The notes under the pieces: model-generated | The model's input: only the letters and a program-made list of their open reading frames with translations | What the model was told of the DNA's origin: nothing | Databases searched by the model: none | Position numbers and translations under genes: made by a program | NCBI GenBank assembly: GCA_004193285.1 | Contig: SECP01000015.1 | Coordinates: 62,001 to 126,000 of the forward strand | From: Myxococcales bacterium | Lineage (GTDB): Bacteria > Myxococcota_A > Polyangia > Polyangiales > Polyangiaceae | DNA length: 64,000 nt | Direction of reading: 5' to 3' | In this document: piece by piece, positions 56,244 through 64,000 of the stretch | Layout of the letters: each line of letters opens with the position of its first letter | Position numbering within the stretch: position 1 is the stretch's first letter

Positions 56244-58073
56244 TCACTCGACGGTGACCGTCTTGGCGAGGTTGCGCGGCTGGTCTACGTCAGTCCCCTT
56301 CAGATCAGCCACGTAGTAGGCCAGGAGCTGAAGCGGCAGAACGGCGAGCAGCGGCACGACGTGCTCGGGCGCGCGCGGAATGTAGAGGACATGACTCGCG
56401 AGCTTGGCGGCTTCTTCGTCACCCTCGGTGGCGATCGCTATGATTTGGCCGTCTCGAGCCCGCACCTCCTGCATGTTGCCAAAGGTCTTCTCGTAGTGCG
56501 AATCCCGCGGCATCAAGACCACGACGGGCATGTCCTCGTCGATCAGCGCGATGGGGCCGTGTTTCATCTCACCGGCGGCGTAGCCCTCCGCGTGCACGTA
56601 GGAGATTTCTTTGAGCTTCAGGGCGCCCTCGAGCGCGAGCGGAAACCCCAGGCCTCGGCCGAGGAAAAGCATGTGATGTACGTTGTGCCAGCGCCGCGCG
56701 ACCTCCAGCACGCTCGCTTTGCGTTCCAGCGTTTGCCGCATCTCGTTCGGCACTTCCACGAGCGCCTGGAGGATCTGCTTCGCCTGGCCCGCGTCTAGCG
56801 TCCCCTTGCGGCGGCCCACGTAGACGGCCAGCATCAGCAGCGCCGCCAGTTGCGTGGTGAAACACTTGGTGGAAGCGACGCCGATCTCGGGGCCTGCGTG
56901 CGTGTAGAGGGCGCCGTGCGCGGCCCGTGGAATGGCGCTGTCGACGACGTTGGCGACCGCCAATACACGCGCCCCGGCCTCGCGCGCGGTCTTCAGCGCC
57001 GCGAGCGTGTCGGCGGTCTCGCCTGATTGACTGACGGCTATGACCAAGTCCTTCGACGAAAAGACCGGCTCGCGGTAACGGACCTCGCTCGCGAGCTCGG
57101 TCTGGGACGGCACGCGCGCCAGCTGCTCCATCCAATGTCGGCCCGCCAGCGCCGCGTGGTAGCTCGTTCCGCAGGAGATGAAGTAGACGCGCTCGATGCC
57201 CCGCAGCGCTTCCGCGTCCACGCCCAACTCCGCCCCCACCAAGTCGCCTTCCTCCAGCAAAATACGGCCGCGCAGCGTGTCCTCTATGGCGCGGGGCTGC
57301 TCGAAGATCTCTTTGAGCATGAAGTGGCGGTACCCGCCCTTTTCGGCTTGGACGGGGCTCCAGTCGATCTGCTTCGCTTCCCGACGGACACGTTCGCCTC
57401 CGACTGTCTCGTGACGGATTCCGTCTCGCGTCAGCTCGGCGAGCTCGTTGTCCTCCAGGAACAGCACGCGGCGCGTGTGCGCCAGCAACGCGGGGATGTC
57501 GCTGGCGCAAAGCGTGGCGCCCTCGCCGAGGCCGAGCACGAGTGGTGAGCAGTTCTTTGCCACCACGATGCGGTCGGGCTCCAAGGAAGACGCTACCGCG
57601 AGCGCATAGGCGCCGCGTAAACGACCGAGCGCGGCGCGCACTGCCTCGAACAGCGAGACGCCCTTCTGCGAAGCTTGGCTGACCAGGTGCGACACGATCT
57701 CGGTGTCCGTATCGCTGCTGAAGCGCACCCCCTGTTGCTCGAGCTCGCGCTTCAGCTCCGAGTGGTTCTCGATGATGCCGTTGTGCACGACCGCGACGTT
57801 GCCGACGAGATGCGGATGCGCGTTCGGCTCACTCGGCCGGCCATGGGTGGCCCAGCGGGTGTGGCCGATACCGAGGGTTCCGTGCAAATGGCTGGTGGAA
57901 ATCGCCTTCGCCAAGTTGTCCAGCTTGCCGACGGCGCGGACGACCTGGAGCGCCTTGCCATCATGGACGGCCAAGCCGGCGGAGTCATAGCCGCGATACT
58001 CCAGCTTACGCAGCCCCTCCACGAGGATGGACGACGCCTGCTCTGGTCCGACATACCCGACGATTCCGCACAT
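56244..58073 (-). CDS. glmS: Glutamine--fructose-6-phosphate aminotransferase (isomerizing)
   Basis: GlmS makes GlcN-6-P from fructose-6-P and glutamine. The 609 residues begin MCGIVGYVG, with Cys2 as the glutaminase nucleophile, followed by HTRWATHGRPSEPNAHPH. Two SIS domains carry CGTSYHAALAGRHWMEQ and GVASTKCFTTQ, and the C terminus ends DQPRNLAKTVTVE. No glmS ribozyme-like leader is evident. The gene is downstream of the nuclease gene on the minus strand with a 123-bp gap. Confidence 0.98.
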   Translation of the reverse strand: MCGIVGYVGPEQASSILVEGLRKLEYRGYDSAGLAVHDGKALQVVRAVGKLDNLAKAISTSHLHGTLGIGHTRWATHGRPSEPNAHPHLVGNVAVVHNGIIENHSELKRELEQQGVRFSSDTDTEIVSHLVSQASQKGVSLFEAVRAALGRLRGAYALAVASSLEPDRIVVAKNCSPLVLGLGEGATLCASDIPALLAHTRRVLFLEDNELAELTRDGIRHETVGGERVRREAKQIDWSPVQAEKGGYRHFMLKEIFEQPRAIEDTLRGRILLEEGDLVGAELGVDAEALRGIERVYFISCGTSYHAALAGRHWMEQLARVPSQTELASEVRYREPVFSSKDLVIAVSQSGETADTLAALKTAREAGARVLAVANVVDSAIPRAAHGALYTHAGPEIGVASTKCFTTQLAALLMLAVYVGRRKGTLDAGQAKQILQALVEVPNEMRQTLERKASVLEVARRWHNVHHMLFLGRGLGFPLALEGALKLKEISYVHAEGYAAGEMKHGPIALIDEDMPVVVLMPRDSHYEKTFGNMQEVRARDGQIIAIATEGDEEAAKLASHVLYIPRAPEHVVPLLAVLPLQLLAYYVADLKGTDVDQPRNLAKTVTVE

Positions 58074-58196
58074 GTGCTTTTGGCTCCCAGCTTGCGCGCC
58101 TCTGCAGCGCGCGCCGCTGCTAATAGGCCTCGAACCGAAACACAGCGATGACGTTCGCGAAAATTCCCCGGACCCTTTCGACGCCGCGTGGCTCCT

Positions 58197-61100
58197 TCAA
58201 GGCGAGGCGTGACTGATGGCCAGTCGCACCCAGCTACCCTGCGAAGCGTTCAGCTCTACACGGTAGCGTGTTCCAGCGACCAACTGCAGGAGCTGGTTGG
58301 ACTTGAATGAGTCGCAGTTGGCGGTGGCTTGCACTTTGCCGGCGCAGCTTGGTGCAACGAGAGCCCGGTCGCCTTCTGGACGAACCTGAGCAATGAAGGA
58401 GGGTGCGGGCGTTCCGAGGCTCAGCAGGTAGGGGCCGGTGCTGGGCGGGACGAACGACAGCGCGCCCTCGAGGCGCCCGTCCATCTCCGCTTTGAGGCGA
58501 ACGCCGTAAACCGAATCTGCCTGGATGACGGGTGGATTCAGGGAGGCGAAGCCGGGCGCGCTCAGCGGTGTGGGCGACGAACCCGCGCTGCAGATTTCCG
58601 GGGAAGGAGCCGCGCACGCGCTAATGGGCGGCGAGGAAATAGCCGCGGTGCGGTCCTCCGGCGCGATGTAGAGCCGCACCCAGCGCGAGGCAGTGGGGCC
58701 AATGTCGATGAAGTGGTCGCCCGTCGAGAGAGCGGAGGTGCGAAACCCCTCCTTCAGCAGGCTGCAACCGTCGCCCGTAAGCCCCGTCTTCAGCTCCTCG
58801 CTGAGGTAACGGCGGCAGTCGAGCAGGTTCTCGGCCCCGGTCGTGGTTACGCCGCTCCGCTCTCGGAGTGAGATCGCAAGGGAGGGCGTCCCGGTGTACA
58901 GCACGTGGCGCTCCGGAGAGGACACCGCGGCGTTGTAGCGGAAGCGCCCGACGAACATGCCCGGCACCCCGCTCTCGACCAAGCGCAGGCCGTAGGCTAC
59001 TCCTGGTGCCAGGACGGGCCCTAGGTCCGTCCCCGTTGGCAGAACGCCCTGAAGGGTGGAGGTGCCACGCGCCACCTCGTCACACGCGCCGGCGAGCGAG
59101 CGTGAAGCGAGGGCGGCAGCGTCGCACCGCAGAGGCAGGCTGCCGAGGGTGAAGCGCGCCACCGCCGGATCGTGATCGCTCAGCTGATCGGCAAACTCCG
59201 AGCTTAGGTGAACGATGTCGAAACCGGTCAGACTTTCCCGCAAGCTGTCGGACACCAGGACTTGGTCCAAGACCTGCGAGTTGCCTTCGAAGACGTAGGA
59301 ATAGCGCTCGCTTTCCAGTAGCGTTTCAACCAACGTGTGAAGGCCTGCCGCCTCCAGCACGGAGACGGGCGGCGAAAACTCGAAGTCGTTCAAGTCCCCC
59401 AGCACGATCACGGCGGCGCCTGGGTCGAGCGCGCGAAGCTGGCTCACGAAGCTGGTCACGACCTGCGCCTGCGCCACCCGCTGGCTCTCGGAGCTCAGCA
59501 CCGGAGGCTGGAATCTGCCGAACAACGGTTGGTCACCGCCCTTGGAGTTGAAGTGGTTGGCGACCACGAACAGTGGGACGCCGTTGAACGCAAACTGAGC
59601 CGCCAGCGGCTTGCGACTGTTCGCGAAGGCAGCGTTGGTTGGATCGATGCGACCAGGGCTGAACCTCAAGGAAGGCGCGCCGCCCTGGTTCACGACCGCG
59701 TTCGGGGTGGCGGAGGTCGCGCCCGGTCGCGACACGAGCGACAGCCCACGGTCCGTACGGAACAAGAACCCCACTCGGATATTGCCTCCTGGCTCTCCGC
59801 CGTCCTGGTTGGGCTGCGGGTCAATCGAGGCGTACTCGTAGCTCGGACCGCCAGCGGCCGTGATGGCAGAGACGAGCAGCGCGATCGTCTCGGACGCGTC
59901 GACCACGCCGTTGCTGACGGGGCCACTGTTGTCCTGAACCTCTTCCAACGCGAGCAGATCTGGAGCTCCGAGACGGTTGGTGATTACCTCCCCAAGGGCC
60001 GCGAACTTGGCGGGCGGGTCGCTCGGGTCCAGGTTCTCCACGTTGAAGGAGGCGACGCTGAGCTGATTGTCGGTCGGTGCGCCCAGCGACGACGTCTCTT
60101 TCACTAGCCCTCCCGGCCTGACCGCAGGCAGCGGGGCGGTGGCAACCAACTTGAAGTTGCCGAAGCTGTAGTCGATGACGCCGACCACGTTGCCCGGGAA
60201 AGAGTCACCGACGTTCACTTCTGGTAGCGGGACGACGCCGCTCACCAGGTGAATGCGTTCAGGATTGAAATCCGAAGCTTGGATGACCACGCCCCCTCGT
60301 GGGGTACGGAGGCCCGCGGCGCCGCCACTCTCCGCGATTACCGGAATTTCACGAGAGCCGCCGCTGAAGTCCGCGCTCGGGCCCACCGCAACCGCGCCTT
60401 CGAGCGCGACGCGCATGCCCTCCAAGCTTTCATAGAAATCGAGCCCATCGTTTTGTGGGTCGAAGACGCTGCCAGCGTTCTCGGCATTGCCCGCCACCGC
60501 GTCGTCGTCGATGACTCTGCTCGGCGGGGTGCGGCCCAGCGCTCCGAGCAGCACGGGCTCCGGGAGCGGATTGCCCGAGCTCAATACCTGAATCGCCGAT
60601 GGCCTATCCAGCTCGGTCGTGGTCAGGTTGGCAAAACCACTGGAGCTTGCGTTGCAGGGGCTGCAGCCCGGGCGAAACTCGCTGACCACGCTCGTGACCA
60701 GCAAGGAGTCGCCCACCGCCACCGCCGGCGCACTCGAGGTGAAGACGAATATCCCCTCCGACGTGGCAGGGTCGAAATCGGCCGTCGGATCTTGCAAGTA
60801 GAAGCCATTGCTGCGAAGCGCCGTGACGACGCCAGGAACGTTCTCTACCGTCTGCCCGAGGTGCGGCGACAGGTGCGCCTCACCTTTGTATGTCGCGGAT
60901 TCGTAGAGGGCCCGGCATGCCAGTCCCTCCGCCCGCTCCGCCGCCGCTGCCGCCCGCTCCTGAGCTACCCGCACTACCGCCGCTGCTGGCGCCACTCGAA
61001 CCGGCGCCGCCGCCGCCGCTGCCGCCCGTTCCCCCATTAGGTTCACACTCGGTTGCGGGCGACCCGCTGGCTCGGGGTGCGGGGGCGCTCGCCACGAAGT

Positions 61101-61743
61101 CCAGAGAGTTGTCGTTGCGGTCTTGGCAACCCTCGCCCACTCGAGAGACGGCCGTCGAATTCGAAGCAGCGGGTGCCGCGCTACCCTCGGAGAAATTGGC
61201 GCCGCCGTAGCCGACCAGATCAACGATCGCCGCGAGCTGCGCTGCGCTGCAAGGAGAGCTGCCGCCGTTGCAACCCACGGGCTCGCTATCCTGGACGAGC
61301 GCGACCTTGCCTGCCGTCGCCGAGAGCGCGATGGGCGAGGCATCGATGAAATCTGCGGTTAGAGGAGCACCGACGGCGCCGCCCGCTTCTTGCACGAGGT
61401 AAGATTGGCCGGGCGCGAGCGTGATGGTCGGCAGCTCCGTGAGCTGCGTCGCGGTCGCACCCAGATTGCCAGTTCCCGTCGCGCTCGCGTATTGCAGGGA
61501 GTAGCCGGACAGCGTCACGGGGGCGCTACTTCGATTGAAAAGCTCGATGAAGTCGTGGGTAAACGGCGCGCCCGCGTTGCTGCCGCCGCCATAAACTTGG
61601 CGAATGACCACGGCCGAGTCGGTGTCCACTCTCTGCGCGCGCGTGCCCAGCGGTTCGTCCGACGCCGAGCACGCGACGACGGGCGCGCCCGCTAGCAAAA
61701 GTGCCACGCCACTGACTCTCCACCGCGACGGCTTCGTGAGCAT
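58197..61743 (-). CDS. ExeM/NucH-like secreted nuclease with two copies of the unrecognised domain; apparent +1 frameshift
   Basis: Two frames join with a +1 shift near 60886: frame A covers 61743 to 60886, frame B 60884 to 58197, about 1181 residues combined. Frame A has a lipoprotein signal (GAPVVAC), a lamin-tail domain (FIELFNRSSAPVTLSGYSLQ) and a Gly-rich linker, then ends IRDIQ-AGG-TGA. Frame B continues with an OB-like domain (GEAHLSPHLGQTVENVPGVV). The EEP nuclease domain carries SFNVEN, LLALEEVQDN, NHFNSKGG, GDLNDF and SDHDP. Two ~140-residue domain copies end the protein (about 869 and 1041 in joined numbering). It would degrade extracellular DNA. Sequencing error, pseudogene or programmed frameshift are all possible. 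Confidence 0.8.
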
Positions 61744-61831
61744 GACTGCCCGGTCTACACGTGTCGCGAGGCCAGGCTACGACGTTTCAGTGAAAGTTAA
61801 GCAAACGCCCACGAGCTCGCGACAGCGCCGG

Positions 61832-63136
61832 TCAGAGTCCGAGCGCAACCAAGCGGTCCCGGGTGCCAGTGAACACACGCCCATCACTGACGATGGGGTC
61901 GGTCACGGCGCCCCCGAGGCTGATGGTTTTCAGCAGCTCACCGGTCTGCGTGCTCAACGCGTAAAGGCTGCCGTCGGATTCGCCGATGTACGCTACGTCA
62001 GCGCCGACCGCGATTGCTCCGGATAGCTCGCCCTGGCCCACGGTGGTCTGCCACTGCAGCTCGCCCGTTGCGAGCGAGAGGGCAGACACCACGACGCCGC
62101 TGGCAGCGTTGCTAGCTACCAGAACGGCCTCGAACGTCACCGCGAACGGACCTGCAAGCCCACTCACCGGGGTACGCCACTGCACCGAGCCGTCGCGTTC
62201 ATTCAACGCGAGCACGGCGTCGCCGGCTCCCGACGGCACGATGACGTGCCCCATCATGATCGCGGGACCAACTCCAGGAACGGCGAGCGGGTCGATATGC
62301 TCGTCTACGGTCGTAGACCAGCTCAAGGTGCCGTCTACGTTGAAAGCTCGCGCATAGAACGGGCCGGACCAGGGCGGGCCGCCGACGCTTCCCGATTGCC
62401 CCGACTCGGCCGGCCCCGGGCCCACGACGACCCATCTATCGTTCGCGGTGGCAGGCGCCATGCGCGAGTCGAAGTTGATTCCGAGGTGAACCACCCGACC
62501 GGTTGGATAACCGGACTCGCCTGGCTCCAGCGTGGCCGGGGTGAGCCGAAGCGCACCGAAAGTTTCCGCGGCAAAGAAGCTCCAAGCGCCGTATATCCAC
62601 GAAATGCCGACGAGCGGACCCTTCGAGAGCGGGGGAGCATAGCCCGACTCGTCGGTCGCGCGAACCGTGGTCCGCACCGCGCCATCCCCCACGCGAATGG
62701 CGTCAGTGCTGTACTCCTCACCGCTACCGTAGCCAGACCGGTAGAGCGCCCCTGAATTGAACGCCACGTAGTCGGTCGCCCTCGCCGCCTCGCGGCTCCA
62801 TAGCTGCTCTCCCGTCGTCGTGTCGAACGCCGCTCGGGACGAAGAAAATACTCTGCCGCCATGCTGAGTCAGCCGCCGAGCATCGGACGCTCGAGACCAA
62901 AGGACGCGCAGACTGCCCACTGCGCTGGATGTGAGCTGCTGCTCATTGGGGTTGAACGCGGTGTGCCGGGGTGATCGTCGGTATTGCCCCCAATTGGCGC
63001 CAACCGAGAGCTCTTCTTGGACCGATGCTTCGGGTGCGTGGTCGTCGGCTTCCTGGCTACTTCCGGCACCGCAACCAGAAAGACACACACCAATCGACAA
63101 CCAACACGCCGCCGCCCCAGCCCTTGAGAATGACAT
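61832..63136 (-). CDS. Secreted PQQ-type beta-propeller lipoprotein
   Basis: This 434-residue lipoprotein (VCLSGC) has PQQ-enzyme-like/BamB-like repeats forming a propeller: FDTTTGEQLWSREA, ALNERDGSVQWRTPVSGLAG, ALSLATGELQWQTTVGQGEL and ALSTQTGELLKTISLGGAV. The residues of quinoprotein dehydrogenases that bind PQQ are not evident, so it is more likely a scaffold or binding protein. It is 88 bp upstream of the nuclease gene on the same strand and may be co-transcribed with it. Confidence 0.85.
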   Translation of the reverse strand: MSFSRAGAAACWLSIGVCLSGCGAGSSQEADDHAPEASVQEELSVGANWGQYRRSPRHTAFNPNEQQLTSSAVGSLRVLWSRASDARRLTQHGGRVFSSSRAAFDTTTGEQLWSREAARATDYVAFNSGALYRSGYGSGEEYSTDAIRVGDGAVRTTVRATDESGYAPPLSKGPLVGISWIYGAWSFFAAETFGALRLTPATLEPGESGYPTGRVVHLGINFDSRMAPATANDRWVVVGPGPAESGQSGSVGGPPWSGPFYARAFNVDGTLSWSTTVDEHIDPLAVPGVGPAIMMGHVIVPSGAGDAVLALNERDGSVQWRTPVSGLAGPFAVTFEAVLVASNAASGVVVSALSLATGELQWQTTVGQGELSGAIAVGADVAYIGESDGSLYALSTQTGELLKTISLGGAVTDPIVSDGRVFTGTRDRLVALGL

Positions 63137-63205
63137 GCGGCGAGACTAGCGCGTGAGCTTGGCGGCTCATCGACGCCCACGCCACTTTGCCGTGACTTGA
63201 ACGAG

Positions 63206-63250
63206 ACGTGAGTCGTGACGTGAGTCGTGACGTGAGTCGTGACGTGAGAG
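63206..63250. repeat. 12-bp tandem repeat upstream of the PQQ-type gene
   Basis: ACGTGAGTCGTG repeats almost four times (period 12) in the 125-bp gap between the partial gene at the right edge and the start of the PQQ-type gene. It lies 70 bp upstream of that start and could act as a regulator binding array. Confidence 0.75.
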
Positions 63251-63261
63251 CCTACGCTCCG

Positions 63262-64000
63262 TTATTGGCAGACGCTGCTCAGGCACGAACCGCTGATGCA
63301 GTCATCGTCGGTCAAGCAAGCCTTGCCTGCTCCACAGAGGGGGCAGCCGGACGTGAGTCCACAGTCTACGTCCGTCTCCAAAGAGTTCTTTTGCCCGTTC
63401 ACGCAAACCTCGGGCAAACAGACTCTCGGAGCTGAGTCTGCGGACGCAGGCGAACAACCCCACCCGAGGTCGCAATCCTTGAAGACGCCGGAGCAGGGCC
63501 GCCCCGCCGCGCACGGCAAGCAACCGGCGGCAGCGCCGCAGTCGACGGCGTTTTCCAATCCGTTTTTGACGCCATCCCCACAAGACGGAGTCACCAAGCA
63601 AGCGCCCTTGGGGCCGCAGCTGACCTCGGCCGGGCAATCCGAGTCGGACTTGCAGCCCAGGGAGCTGCGGGTGGCGCCGACGCTCGTGATGTAGCGGTAA
63701 GTGCGGTCGCCGCGAGTTACGCGGAAGCCCTTCAGCTCCGAGCGGTAGGTGCCGCTCGCGGTCAGCAGGGTGGCCGCGGTGCTGTCGGGTGCAGTGGGTG
63801 AGTAGAACGGACCATCGACAGACGAGCTCGTCTCCAGCAGCGCTTCCACGCCGGCCTCGTCTTCGCTGGAGTCAACCAGGGCCTCCACGAGGAGGCGCCC
63901 GTCAATCGTGCCCAGCTCGTCTTCCAAGCCCGGGCGGAGCACGTGTAGCAAGGTGGGCGCGATGTCCACGATGCCACTCGGAACCTCGACCACGACGCCC
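63262..64000 (-). CDS. C-terminal part of an alkaline-phosphatase/sulfatase-superfamily protein with disulfide-rich tail (partial)
   Basis: The frame runs off the right edge of the window, so the N terminus is missing. The visible part begins with VPSGIVDIAPTLLHVLRPGL, typical of the end of sulfatase or phosphodiesterase (alkaline phosphatase superfamily) catalytic domains. It ends with a Cys-rich tail (about 105 residues; CGDGVKNGLENAVDCG, DCGLTSGCPLCGAGKACLTD) of the myxobacterial disulfide-repeat type. Secreted hydrolase of unknown substrate, same strand as the PQQ-type gene. Confidence 0.7.
   Translation of the reverse strand, partial: GVVVEVPSGIVDIAPTLLHVLRPGLEDELGTIDGRLLVEALVDSSEDEAGVEALLETSSSVDGPFYSPTAPDSTAATLLTASGTYRSELKGFRVTRGDRTYRYITSVGATRSSLGCKSDSDCPAEVSCGPKGACLVTPSCGDGVKNGLENAVDCGAAAGCLPCAAGRPCSGVFKDCDLGWGCSPASADSAPRVCLPEVCVNGQKNSLETDVDCGLTSGCPLCGAGKACLTDDDCISGSCLSSVCQ

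Noticed and set aside
58074..58196. glmS ribozyme upstream of glmS
   Set aside because: The 123-bp gap shows no recognisable ribozyme core; this element is known mainly from Firmicutes.

Overview
The window reads as chromosomal DNA from a high-GC, Gram-negative, predatory or saprophytic bacterium, most likely a myxobacterium of the Polyangiales type (Myxococcota). Supporting signs are strong GC bias at third codon positions, many secreted lipoproteins with Gly/Ser/Ala-rich linkers just after the lipobox, a eukaryote-like Ser/Thr kinase with a PEGA-like tail, an HD-GYP regulator, disulfide-rich C-terminal tails, and PPC, NHL and lamin-tail secreted proteins. This placement is inference. No rRNA, tRNA, CRISPR array, transposase or integrase was found.

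Layout. 0-9 kb: an ArsR/AHSA1 pair with a visible operator, an M23 peptidase, a TPR protein overlapping a DUF2062-methyltransferase fusion, lipB overlapping an HD-GYP response regulator, a CPBP protease, and a FliA-like sigma factor followed by a type III secretion inner-rod-like protein. 9.4-15 kb: a tightly overlapping run (mnmA, lipoprotein, Cys-rich small protein, tilS, then ftsH) ending in a clear terminator, followed by a J-domain protein. 15-23 kb: slyD, two lipoproteins, a GNAT acetyltransferase, a CCA/poly(A) polymerase-type nucleotidyltransferase, a protein kinase and a LolC/E-type permease.

23.05-25.28 kb is a gene-poor island between convergent genes, built from four repeat families: 15 x 24 bp, a 33/34-bp array, a ~110-bp unit carrying a near-perfect hairpin, and a 14-bp array that runs into the end of the next gene. 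25-34 kb: a response regulator, a three-gene ABC-2-like transporter operon whose ATPase has lost all its nucleotide-binding motifs, a TPR lipoprotein, NikR with a His-rich tail, an OmpA-type lipoprotein, and an ECF sigma / NrsF-like / thioredoxin operon.

33.7-64 kb is mostly a secreted-protein island: a TonB-dependent receptor with a beta-helix lipoprotein, then PPC, LamG-like and NHL proteins, a heparinase-like protein, a PL6-type lyase, an ExeM/NucH-like nuclease carrying an apparent +1 frameshift, a PQQ-type propeller and the end of an alkaline-phosphatase-superfamily protein. Mixed in are the amino-sugar genes glmM, glmS and a glmU that lacks its acetyltransferase half.

The most interesting signal is a ~140-residue, Cys-containing domain that I do not recognise. 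It occurs about 11 times at the C-terminal side of five otherwise unrelated secreted proteins between 38.8 and 61.7 kb. It may be a surface-anchoring, binding or sorting module.
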